The notes under the pieces: generated by a model
The model's input: the letters and a program-made list of their open reading frames with translations, nothing else
Databases searched by the model: none
What the model was told of the DNA's origin: nothing
Assembly (NCBI GenBank): GCA_005879585.1
Contig: VBKG01000335.1
Coordinates: 1 to 50,585 of the forward strand
DNA from: Deltaproteobacteria bacterium
GTDB lineage: Bacteria; Desulfobacterota; Binatia; DP-6
DNA length: 50,585 nucleotides
Direction of reading: 5' to 3'
Translations under genes and position numbers: made by a program
In this document: piece by piece, positions 1 through 8,118 of the stretch
Position numbering within the stretch: position 1 is the first letter of the stretch
Layout: each line of letters opens with the position of its first letter

Positions 1-1171
1 TGACGGTCGAAGGGTTCAACGAGACTGCCGATACGCCGACCGTCGGCGGCGCCGTGCCGCACTGGCCCGCCACGCCGCCGCCGCCGCAGGTCTCGCCGAA
101 GTCGCAGCCGCACATGATGGTGCCACCGCAGCCGTCGGCGAGGCTTCCGCACGGCCCGCCGTGGACCGTGCCTCCCCTCGCGTCTAGGCACGTCCGCGGG
201 GTGCACCCTCCGGTCACGGTGAGCGGGGTCGTGACCGGCGCCTGGCCGGGCGCGCCCGAGCTCGCGCTGATCGTGACCGTCGTCGTGCTCGGGACCGAGT
301 TCGCGGCCTGGATCGTCGCGGCGCCGCCGCCATAGATGCAGCCGCCGAGGACCATCGGCTGGCCGTTGGCGATGACCGAGGCGACCGACGGGTTGCCGCT
401 CGTCACGCTGATGGGAATGCCGCGCGCCGGGGCCATCCGCGCGAGCTCGACGTCCATGATGGAGACGCCGCCCGGCGCGATCGTCGACGGCGAGAGCGTC
501 ACCTGCAGGATCTCGGGCGCCGGCGGCTCCGTTCCGCCCGGATTGAGCGTCAGCACCGAGGCGACCGGCACGAGCTGGCGATTGACCCCCGAGCTGTCGG
601 TATAGGCCAGATCGACGAAGAGGTTGACGTTGACCGGCGAGCTCACCACCGCCGTCGGCAGCGAGAAGCTCACCGACGTCTGACCGGCCGTGAGATTCGG
701 GACACCACAATACGCCCCCGGCACCAGGTCACCGCGGTCGATCTTCATGTTGGTGAAGGCGCCGGACGGATGCGCCGCCGCCAACGTGACGGTCAGGCCG
801 AGGTCGTTTCCACCCAGCGTGTTCGTCGTCGAGAGCTTGAGCGGCGCTGAACCGGAAAAGCAGACGTCGGAGGTCGAGGTGGAGCTCGAAGGCCGCGTGG
901 TACACCCGACGCTACATACCTGCGAAAGCCCGCAGTTGTTCTGCGTGAACCGCGGTCCCGAGGAGCATTTATAGATGACTCCCGCACTGCATTGATAGCC
1001 GTATGTCGTCCCGCCGCAGACCGTTCCCGAGATCGGGAAACCCTGGAGCGTCTGGGCGGTGCAGACCTGGAGGGGCGCGGCGTCGGCGATGGCTCCCGCA
1101 CCGCAGAGCCACACCACTCCAGCCAACAACGGAGCGATCAGCGACGACGGCAAGCGGCAGCGGGCTGCCAT
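1..1171 (-). CDS. Secreted cysteine-rich repeat protein, N-terminal part (runs off left edge)
   Basis: The reading frame is open from an ATG at 1171 to the window edge, giving 390 visible residues. A GAGGAG ribosome site lies about 6 nt upstream. The N-terminus is a classical signal peptide (basic start, hydrophobic LIAPLLAGVVWLCGAGA, then ADA). The mature part is rich in Ser, Thr, Gly and Cys. An early Cys pair region is followed by beta-rich Ig-like segments, one opening with VTLSPSTIAPGG. Next comes a compact Cys module (CTPRTC, DGCGG, MCGCDFGETC). Another segment, VSLNPSTV, begins at the edge, so the protein is modular and repetitive. Such Cys modules are common in secreted proteins of myxobacteria and relatives. 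The protein is probably extracellular or surface-exposed. I do not recognise a specific function. Confidence 0.75.
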   Translation of the reverse strand, partial: MAARCRLPSSLIAPLLAGVVWLCGAGAIADAAPLQVCTAQTLQGFPISGTVCGGTTYGYQCSAGVIYKCSSGPRFTQNNCGLSQVCSVGCTTRPSSSTSTSDVCFSGSAPLKLSTTNTLGGNDLGLTVTLAAAHPSGAFTNMKIDRGDLVPGAYCGVPNLTAGQTSVSFSLPTAVVSSPVNVNLFVDLAYTDSSGVNRQLVPVASVLTLNPGGTEPPAPEILQVTLSPSTIAPGGVSIMDVELARMAPARGIPISVTSGNPSVASVIANGQPMVLGGCIYGGGAATIQAANSVPSTTTVTISASSGAPGQAPVTTPLTVTGGCTPRTCLDARGGTVHGGPCGSLADGCGGTIMCGCDFGETCGGGGVAGQCGTAPPTVGVSAVSLNPSTV

Positions 1172-1503
1172 GGCGACTCCTCTTTGCGGGCGCGGGCGGT
1201 GCCCCCCGGACCGCTCGGTCATCGTTATCGCATAACGCGTTCCGGAGGAAGGAAGCCATACAGGCCTTCCCCGTCAGCTCGTCCCCCGAGCACCGTCCGC
1301 CGAAACCCCGTGCCGGGTCGGCTCGATCGCCGGACGTGCAGGTCGCCGCCGACGGTGCTACTCAAAAAGTGGTCTGCTGCCCAAGAAACGGGCGCTGGGA
1401 GGTGTGAGTTGCCGAGGAAAACCCGTTGCGGATCGGGCACGTGCCTTGCTGCTCCGTCGGTGAGCGTTCGCCGCGGGTCTCCGGCGGCGTAGGCCCGCCG
1501 AGC
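1172..1503. other. Divergent intergenic region, 332 bp
   Basis: This gap separates the minus-strand secreted protein from the plus-strand transglutaminase operon and should hold both promoters. I see no RNA gene. A perfect 10-bp palindrome (GGCACGTGCC) lies at 1436-1445, about 60 bp before the transglutaminase start, and could be an operator. AT-richer sequence around 1223-1235 (ATCGTTATCGCATAAC) may carry a promoter element for the minus-strand gene. An in-frame TTG at 1426 could extend the transglutaminase upstream, but the ATG at 1504 fits the family start better. Confidence 0.4.
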
Positions 1504-4500
1504 ATGCAGGTCGCAATCCATCACCGGACGGCGTACCGGTACGACCGGCTCGTGTCCCTGTCGCCGCAGACCGTCCGGCTGCGGCCTGCCCCGCATGCGC
1601 GGACCCGGATCGCTTCTTACTCTCTCCGGGTCGACCCCCAGCCCCACTTCCTCAACTGGCAGCAGGATCCGTTCGGCAACTGGCAGGCGCGCGTGGTGTT
1701 TCCGGGCGCGGTGCGCGAGTTCGTCGTCACCGTCGACCTCGTCGCGGAACCCGTGGCCTTCAATCCGTTCGACTTCTTCGTCGAGGACTACGCCGAGCGC
1801 TGGCCGTTCGCCTACGAGCGCCTGCTCGCGGAGGACCTGCGTCCCTACCTGCGACCGCAGCCGGCCGGACCGAACTTCCAGGAGCTCCTCGCTTCGATCG
1901 CGCGGGATCGGCGCAACACGATCGATTTCCTCGTCGAGCTGAACCAGCGTCTGCAGCGCCGCATCCGCTACCTGATCCGCCTCGAGCCGGGCGTCCAGAC
2001 ACCGGAGGAGACGCTCGCGAAGGGCTCGGGCTCGTGTCGCGACAGCGGCTGGCTCCTGGTGCAGTGCCTGCGCCACCTCGGCCTCGCCGCGCGCTTCGTC
2101 TCCGGGTACCTGATCCAGCTCCGGCCCGACGTGCGCGCGCTCGACGGTCCCTCCGGCCCCGAGGGCGACTTCACCGACCTGCACGCCTGGGCTGAGGTCT
2201 TCGTTCCCGGCGCCGGCTGGGTCGGGCTCGACCCGACGTCGGGCCTCCTCGCCGCCGAGGGCCACCTCCCGCTGGCGGCGACGCCGGAGCCGCAGGCGGC
2301 TGCGGCGATCAGCGGGGCGGTGGACGACTGCGACGTCGACTTCTCGCACGAGATGTCGGTGTCGCGCATCGCCGAATCGCCGCGCTCGACGAGGCCGTAC
2401 AGCGAGGAGCAGTGGGCGGCGATCGACACGCTTGGCCACGCCGTCGACCGCCGCCTGGCTGCCGGCGACGTCCGCCTGACCATGGGAGGCGAGCCCACCT
2501 TCGTCTCGCTCGACGACATGGAGGGCGCGGAGTGGAACGTCGCGGCCGTCGGGCCGACGAAGGAGGGGCTCGCGGCGACGCTCCTCGAGCGGCTGCGCGC
2601 GCGGTTCGCGCCCGACGGCCTCATCACCTACGGCCAGGGCAAGTGGTACCCGGGGGAATCGCTGCCGCGCTGGGTCTATGGTCTCTACTGGCGCCGCGAC
2701 GGCAAGCCACTCTGGCGCCTGCCGGTCTCGGCAGCGTCGCCCGCCGCAACGCCGGAGCTCGCCGAGCGCTTCCTGCGTCGGCTCGCCGTACGTCTCGGCC
2801 TCGACCCGGCGTGCCCCCAGCCCGCCTACGAGGACCCCGTCCACTACCTCGTGAAGGAGCGCCGGCTACCGGTGAACGTCGACCCGCTCGACAACCGGCT
2901 CGACGATCCCGAGGAGCGGGCGCGTCTCGCCGCGGTCTTCGAGCGCGGCCTCGGCACGCCGCGGGGTCACGTGCTGCCGCTGGCGCGTGGACCGACGGGC
3001 TGGACGAGCGAGCGCTGGACGTTCCGGAGCGGGTCACTCTTCCTCGTCCCCGGAGACTCTCCGCTGGGGCTCCGGCTGCCGCTCGACCAGCTGCCCTGGC
3101 TTCCGCCCGCCGACGTCCCGGCCGTGCTCGAGAGGGATCCGACGGCTGCGCCCGGCCGCCTGCCCGAGCCGGTCACGCGGCGCCAGCCGTGGCCGCCGGA
3201 CGCACCGCAGCGGCGCGCGGACGCGTCTTCCGAGCGGGCCGTTCGCACGGCGCTCTCCGCCGAGGCGCGCGACGGCTTCCTCAACGTCTTCATGCCGCCG
3301 GTCGCCAACGCCGAGGACTACCTCGAGCTCGTCGCGGCGATCGAAGACGTGGCCGCGGAGCTCCGCGCCCCGGTGCGGATCGAGGGCTATCCGCCCCCAC
3401 CGCACCCGGAGCTGAACCGCATGCAGATCACGCCCGATCCCGGCGTGATCGAGGTGAACGTCCACCCGGCGCGGTCCTGGGCGGAGCTGCGCGAGATCAC
3501 CGAGACTCTGTACGAGGAAGCCCGCGCCGCCCGGCTCAGCGCCGAGAAGTTCCTGATCGACGGGCGCGCCGTCGGCACGGGCGGCGGGAATCAGATCGTC
3601 GTGGGCGCGGCGCACCCGCTCGACAGCGCGTTCCTGCGCCGCCCGGACGTGCTCGGCAGCCTGCTGCGCTACTGGCAGAACCATCCCTCGCTCTCGTACC
3701 TGTTCTCGGGGCTCTTCATCGGGCCGACGTCGCAGCACCCGCGGGTGGACGAGGCGCGCGACGGTCAGCTCTACGAGCTGGACATCGCCCTCGCCACGCT
3801 CCCGCCGCGAGGTCGGGAGGCGCCCCCCTGGCTGGTCGACCGCATCCTGCGGAATCTCCTGGTGGACGTCGCCGGCAACACGCACCGGACCGAGTTCTGC
3901 ATCGACAAGCTGTACGCCCCCGAGTCGGCGAGCGGCCGGCTCGGCCTCGTCGAGCTCCGCTGCTTCGAGATGCCACCGCACCCGCGCATGAGCCTCGTGC
4001 AGCAGCTCCTCGTGCGAGCCCTCATCGCCTGGTTCTGGGAGGAGCCGTACGGACGCGCGCTCGTCCGCTGGGGCTCGCTGCTCCACGACCGCTTCCTCCT
4101 GCCGCACTTCGTCTGGGCGGACTTCGTCGAGGTGATCGCGGACCTCGAGCGCGCAGGGTTCCCGTTCCGCGTCGACTGGTTCACCGCACAGCACGACTTC
4201 CGCTTTCCGCGCTACGGTACCGTCCGCTACGGCAACGTCGAGATCGAGGTACGACACGCCCTCGAGCCGTGGCCCGTGCTCGGCGAGGAGCCCGGCGCCG
4301 GCGGCACGGCCCGCTACGTCGACTCGTCGCTCGAGCGACTCCAGGTGAAGGCGTCCGGGCTCACGCCCGGCCGTCACTGGGTCACCTGCAACGGCCGCGC
4401 GCTGCCGCTCGGCGCGACGGGCACGGCCGGCGTCGAGGTGGCCGGCGTCCGGTACCGGGCATGGCAGCCGGCGGCCTGCCTCCATCCCACGATCGGCGTG

Positions 4501-4743
4501 CACACGCCGCTGGTGCTCGACCTGTACGACACGTGGAGTGGGCGTGCGCTCGGCGGCTGTACCTATCACGTCGCGCACCCGGCCGGTCGCCACTACGAGG
4601 CGTTTCCGGTGAACGCGCGCGAAGCCGAGTCGCGGCGACTCTCCCGCTTCGAGCCGATCGGCCACACGCCAGGCGCGTACGCGGCGACGCCGCCGCGCGT
4701 CGACCCGGAGCATCCCTCGACGCTGGACCTCCGGGGGGTCTGA
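1504..4743 (+). CDS. Long transglutaminase-like protein (transglutaminase core + DUF2126)
   Basis: A 1079-residue protein. It opens with the bacterial transglutaminase N-terminal beta domain (about 1-110, starting MQVAIHHRTAYRYD). A papain-like transglutaminase core follows with the triad visible: Cys178 in GSCRDSGW, His227 in LHAWAEVF and Asp243 in GLDPTSG. The remaining ~750 residues match the DUF2126 half found only in the long form of this family. No signal peptide is seen, so it is cytoplasmic. It may act as a peptidase, amidase or amide-bond-exchanging enzyme on tagged peptides; the substrate is unknown. It is the first gene of an operon with the permuted ATP-grasp and alpha-E genes. 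The ATG at 1504 was chosen because homology begins there; no strong ribosome site is visible. Confidence 0.9.
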   Translation: MQVAIHHRTAYRYDRLVSLSPQTVRLRPAPHARTRIASYSLRVDPQPHFLNWQQDPFGNWQARVVFPGAVREFVVTVDLVAEPVAFNPFDFFVEDYAERWPFAYERLLAEDLRPYLRPQPAGPNFQELLASIARDRRNTIDFLVELNQRLQRRIRYLIRLEPGVQTPEETLAKGSGSCRDSGWLLVQCLRHLGLAARFVSGYLIQLRPDVRALDGPSGPEGDFTDLHAWAEVFVPGAGWVGLDPTSGLLAAEGHLPLAATPEPQAAAAISGAVDDCDVDFSHEMSVSRIAESPRSTRPYSEEQWAAIDTLGHAVDRRLAAGDVRLTMGGEPTFVSLDDMEGAEWNVAAVGPTKEGLAATLLERLRARFAPDGLITYGQGKWYPGESLPRWVYGLYWRRDGKPLWRLPVSAASPAATPELAERFLRRLAVRLGLDPACPQPAYEDPVHYLVKERRLPVNVDPLDNRLDDPEERARLAAVFERGLGTPRGHVLPLARGPTGWTSERWTFRSGSLFLVPGDSPLGLRLPLDQLPWLPPADVPAVLERDPTAAPGRLPEPVTRRQPWPPDAPQRRADASSERAVRTALSAEARDGFLNVFMPPVANAEDYLELVAAIEDVAAELRAPVRIEGYPPPPHPELNRMQITPDPGVIEVNVHPARSWAELREITETLYEEARAARLSAEKFLIDGRAVGTGGGNQIVVGAAHPLDSAFLRRPDVLGSLLRYWQNHPSLSYLFSGLFIGPTSQHPRVDEARDGQLYELDIALATLPPRGREAPPWLVDRILRNLLVDVAGNTHRTEFCIDKLYAPESASGRLGLVELRCFEMPPHPRMSLVQQLLVRALIAWFWEEPYGRALVRWGSLLHDRFLLPHFVWADFVEVIADLERAGFPFRVDWFTAQHDFRFPRYGTVRYGNVEIEVRHALEPWPVLGEEPGAGGTARYVDSSLERLQVKASGLTPGRHWVTCNGRALPLGATGTAGVEVAGVRYRAWQPAACLHPTIGVHTPLVLDLYDTWSGRALGGCTYHVAHPAGRHYEAFPVNAREAESRRLSRFEPIGHTPGAYAATPPRVDPEHPSTLDLRGV

Positions 4744-4754
4744 GGACAACCGCC

Positions 4755-6200
4755 ATGAACTGGCGACTCTACCGTTCGCCCGCGTTCGACGAGCTCCTGG
4801 AGGGAGCGGGAGAGCCGCGGGCTGCTGCCCGCCCGCTGGTCGAGTACCTGACCGGCCTCACCGCCGCGGAGCTCGCGGCGCGGCGCCTCGCCTCCGAGCT
4901 GACGATCAAGGCGATGGGCATCACCTTCACGGTCTATACGGACGGTCGAAACGTCGACCGGGCCTGGCCCTTCGACATCCTCCCGCGCGTCATCCCGCGG
5001 GCGGAGTGGGAACGGACCCAGGCGGCTCTGAAGCAACGCGTGATGGCGCTCAACTGCTTCATCCAGGACGTCTACACCGATCAGAAGATCGTCAAGGACC
5101 GCGTCTTTCCGAAGGAGCTGCTGGCCGATTCGAGGAACTACCGGCCGCAGTGCGCGGGCGTGAAGCCGAAAGGCGGCGTGTGGGCGCACGTCTGCGGCTC
5201 GGATCTCGTGCGCGACCGCGACGGCACGCTCTACGTGCTCGAGGACAACCTGCGCGTGCCGTCCGGGGTCTCGTACATGATCGAGAACCGCATGGTGACC
5301 AAGCGGGTCTTCCCCGAGCTGTTCGAGACGACGACCATCCTGCCGGTCGACGACTATCCGGCCCAGCTGTACGAGACGCTCGCGGGCCTCTCGCCCCGGC
5401 CGGGCGAGGTGCCGCTCGTCGTGCTGCTGACGCCCGGCGTCTACAACTCCGCCTATTTCGAGCATGCCTATCTCGCGCGGCAGACGGGCGTGGAGCTGGT
5501 GGAGGGCTCCGATCTGTTCGTCGCCGACGACGACTGCTGCTACATGCGCACGATCTACGGCCCCAAGCGGGTCGACGTCGTCTACCGGCGCATCGACGAC
5601 CTGTTCCTCGACCCGGAGGCGTTCAATCCCGAGTCCCTGGTCGGCGTGCCGGGCCTCATGCGTGCGTGGACACGCGGGAACGTCGCACTGGCGAACGCGC
5701 CCGGCGCCGGGGTGGCGGACGACAAGGTCGTCTATGCCTTCGTGCCCGACATGATCCGCTACTATCTCGACCAGCATCCGATCCTGCCGAACGTGCCGAG
5801 CTACCTCTGCTACCGCGCGAACGACCGCGCGCACGTGCTCGAGCAGCTGCAGAACCTGGTGGTGAAGCCGGCCAACGAGTCGGGCGGCTACGGGATCCTG
5901 ATCGGGCCGAAGTCGACCCGCGCCGAGCGCGAGAAGTTCCGCGAGCTGATCCAGGCCGACCCGCGGAACTACATGGCGCAGCCGGTGATCACGCTGTCCA
6001 CGGCGCCGACGCTCACCGACGACGGCCTCGAGCCGCGCCACCTCGACCTCCGGCCCTTCATCCTCTCGCGCGACGAGCCGTACGTGACGACCGGCGGGCT
6101 GACACGCGTCGCGCTGGTCAAGGGATCGCTCGTCGTCAACAGCTCGCAGGGCGGCGGCAGCAAGGACACGTGGGTGGTCGACGTCGAGGACACCGCCTGA
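4755..6200 (+). CDS. Circularly permuted ATP-grasp protein (predicted amide/peptide ligase)
   Basis: A 481-residue protein of the circularly permuted ATP-grasp type 2 family (former DUF404/DUF407). Family hallmarks seen are the early AMGITFTVY segment, GSDLVRDRDG, LEDNLRVPSGVSYM, the VVKPANESGGYG nucleotide-binding loop and RPFILS near the end. The permuted fold is predicted to couple ATP hydrolysis to amide or peptide bond formation. In this operon it would add residues to a peptide that the transglutaminase or Anbu later processes (inference from the literature on this cluster). It starts 11 nt after the transglutaminase stop. Its stop overlaps the next start (TGATG), which indicates translational coupling. 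Confidence 0.92.
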   Translation: MNWRLYRSPAFDELLEGAGEPRAAARPLVEYLTGLTAAELAARRLASELTIKAMGITFTVYTDGRNVDRAWPFDILPRVIPRAEWERTQAALKQRVMALNCFIQDVYTDQKIVKDRVFPKELLADSRNYRPQCAGVKPKGGVWAHVCGSDLVRDRDGTLYVLEDNLRVPSGVSYMIENRMVTKRVFPELFETTTILPVDDYPAQLYETLAGLSPRPGEVPLVVLLTPGVYNSAYFEHAYLARQTGVELVEGSDLFVADDDCCYMRTIYGPKRVDVVYRRIDDLFLDPEAFNPESLVGVPGLMRAWTRGNVALANAPGAGVADDKVVYAFVPDMIRYYLDQHPILPNVPSYLCYRANDRAHVLEQLQNLVVKPANESGGYGILIGPKSTRAEREKFRELIQADPRNYMAQPVITLSTAPTLTDDGLEPRHLDLRPFILSRDEPYVTTGGLTRVALVKGSLVVNSSQGGGSKDTWVVDVEDTA

Positions 6201-7120
6201 TGCTCTCGCGTCTCGCCGACAACCTCTACTGGTTCGGCCGTTACCTCCAGCGCGCGGAGAACACGGCGCGTCTCATCAACGTCAACACGATCCTCTCGAT
6301 GGACCTGCCGCGCCGGGTGGAGCTCGGATGGGAGCCGCTCGTCGACCTGGTCGGAGCGCACGGCCTCTTCGCGCAGCTCTACGAGGCCAACGGCGAGGAC
6401 GACGTCGTCCGCTTCCTCTCCGTCGACGACCGTAACCCCGGCTCGATCCTCTCCTCGCTGCACCACGCGCGCGAAGCCTTGCGCACGACGCGGGATTACA
6501 TGCCGGGCGAGGTCTGGGAGCGGGTGAACGACATGTTCTTCTACGTGCAGGACAAGGGCGAGCGCTCGCTCGGACGCGCCCGCCGGCACATCTTCCTCGA
6601 GAGCATCCTCGACTGTGCGCTCGGCATCCACGGCCTCCTCGCGTTCAACATGAGCCACGACGTCGGCTTCCACTTCCTCGGCATGGGCGCCAACCTCGAG
6701 CAGGCCGACATGACCACCCGGATCCTCGACGCGCGGTCGACGCGCGCGATCCCCGCCGAGGACGGTGCGTCGTTCGAGGCCGTGGAATGGATGAGCGTGC
6801 TCCGCTCGTTGACCGCGGATCAGACCTACCGTCGCCACGTGCGGAGCCGCGTCGCCGGAACGTCCGTCACGCGGTTCCTGCTCCAGAATCGCGAGTTCCC
6901 GCGGTCGGTCGCGTGCTGCCTGCTGCGGATCGGCGCCACGCTGCCACAGCTGCCGCCGCACGAGGCGGTCGAGCGAGAGCTGCAGCGGACCCTCCTCATG
7001 GTGCAGAACGTGGTCCTCGAGGGGCTGACCGGCCCGAGCCTCAAGCAGACGATGGACGAGATCCAGAAGGGCCTGCTCAGCCTGAATCAAGCGCTGAGCT
7101 CCGCGTTCTTTCGCAGCTGA
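6200..7120 (+). CDS. Alpha-E domain protein (DUF403)
   Basis: A 306-residue, almost entirely helical protein with the family start MLSRLADNLYWFGRYLQRAE and conserved acidic and aromatic positions (the E of RAEN, HIFLESILDC, SHDVGFHFLGMG, LEQADM). Alpha-E proteins always accompany permuted ATP-grasp genes and are thought to form a complex with them. No catalytic activity has been assigned. Its start ATG overlaps the ATP-grasp stop by one base, so the two products are probably made in equal amounts. The gene ends one base before the convergent Anbu stop codon, leaving no room for a terminator between the two. Confidence 0.9.
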   Translation: MLSRLADNLYWFGRYLQRAENTARLINVNTILSMDLPRRVELGWEPLVDLVGAHGLFAQLYEANGEDDVVRFLSVDDRNPGSILSSLHHAREALRTTRDYMPGEVWERVNDMFFYVQDKGERSLGRARRHIFLESILDCALGIHGLLAFNMSHDVGFHFLGMGANLEQADMTTRILDARSTRAIPAEDGASFEAVEWMSVLRSLTADQTYRRHVRSRVAGTSVTRFLLQNREFPRSVACCLLRIGATLPQLPPHEAVERELQRTLLMVQNVVLEGLTGPSLKQTMDEIQKGLLSLNQALSSAFFRS

Positions 7121-7121
7121 G

Positions 7122-7865
7122 CTACCGGGACGAGGTCTCCCAGTCGAACTTCGGAAGGCTGCGGAGCGCATCGGCGATCTTACGGCCCCAGGCCTCACGA
7201 AGCTGCGCGTAGTACCCGGTGTCTGGCTCGAGACGGACCTTCCGTGCCAGGCTGAACGCGTCTCGGCAGAGGATGGCCAGATCGAGCGGCGGCCCGACCG
7301 ACAGGTTGCTCTTGATGGTGGAGTCGAGCGAGACCAGCGCGCAGCGTGCCGCATCCTCCAGCGACACCTCCGGCCGGATGATGCGGTCGAGGATCGGCTT
7401 TCCGTACTTGCTCTCGCCGAGCTGCAGGTACGGCGTCTCCGGCGAGCACCAGATGCAGTTGCCCTCCGGGTAGATCAGATAGAGCGACGGAGGCTCGCCG
7501 CTGATCTGACCACCCAGGATGAGGGTGACGCGCAGGTCGACGCCGCCATACTGCCCCTGCACGGACGTGTCCTTCTGCGCGCGCGTCGACACGCCGCCCA
7601 CGTACTCCGCGACGTCGTACATGCCGCGCGCGCTCCGCAGCGAGACGGGGGCCTCCGGGTTATCGAGGTCGCGCCTCATCTGGGCGAGGATCGCGTGCGT
7701 GGTGGCGAGGTTGCCGGCCGACAGCAGGACGAGCGAGCGCTCGCCCGGGAACTCGAACACGTGCATCTTGCTGTACGTCCTGATGTCGTCCACGCCCGCG
7801 CTGGTCCGCGTGTCGGACGCGAAGACGAGGCCGTCGTTCACCTGGATCGCCACGCAGTAGGTCAT
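7122..7865 (-). CDS. Anbu proteasome-type peptidase (ancestral beta subunit)
   Basis: A 247-residue proteasome-fold Ntn hydrolase. After Met removal the mature N-terminus is Thr1 (TYCVAIQVNDGLVFASDTR). Asp17 and Lys32 sit where the catalytic Asp17/Lys33 of proteasome beta subunits lie. Anbu lacks the alpha subunits and ATPase of a true proteasome and forms open helical or ring assemblies. It is typically encoded beside the transglutaminase, ATP-grasp and alpha-E genes, as here, although in this window it is on the opposite strand and converges with them. The frame continues upstream through the tRNA, so the ATG at 7865 is the correct start: it places the catalytic Thr at position 2. Confidence 0.92.
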   Translation of the reverse strand: MTYCVAIQVNDGLVFASDTRTSAGVDDIRTYSKMHVFEFPGERSLVLLSAGNLATTHAILAQMRRDLDNPEAPVSLRSARGMYDVAEYVGGVSTRAQKDTSVQGQYGGVDLRVTLILGGQISGEPPSLYLIYPEGNCIWCSPETPYLQLGESKYGKPILDRIIRPEVSLEDAARCALVSLDSTIKSNLSVGPPLDLAILCRDAFSLARKVRLEPDTGYYAQLREAWGRKIADALRSLPKFDWETSSR

Positions 7866-7918
7866 CGGTGGGGTTCTGGGAGTGGCTGCGAGCGGGTGCC
7901 CGTCACGAGGGCGTCGAG

Positions 7919-7992
7919 AGCGGGTGAGCGGGGTCGAACCGCCGACCTTGTGCTTGGCAAGCACACGCTCTAGCCAACTGAGCTACACCCGC
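7919..7992 (-). tRNA. tRNA-Gly (anticodon GCC)
   Basis: A full cloverleaf can be drawn on the minus strand. It has a 7-bp acceptor stem (GCGGGTG/CACCCGC), a D arm with GCTC/GAGC, an anticodon stem TGTGC/GCACA around the loop TTGCCAA (anticodon GCC) and a five-base variable loop. The T arm GGCGG/CCGCT (one G-T pair) encloses TTCGACC. The discriminator base is T and CCA is not encoded. The gene lies 53 bp upstream of the Anbu start on the same strand, so the two may share a transcript. Confidence 0.95.
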
Positions 7993-8118
7993 AGCAGAGC
8001 GAAGTCGGTCACTTACCATCGTGCCCCAGGAGCCGCAAGGCCTGCACGCGTCCACGGTGCGTCCGAGGCGCTGTTTCAGGCGCGCTGACGAGCCGCGCGC
8101 GGCGAGCCGCATACCGCG

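Noticed and set aside
1426-1503. TTG at 1426 as start of the transglutaminase
   Set aside because: It adds a Cys/Pro-rich stretch not typical of the family; the ATG at 1504 begins exactly at the conserved N-terminus.
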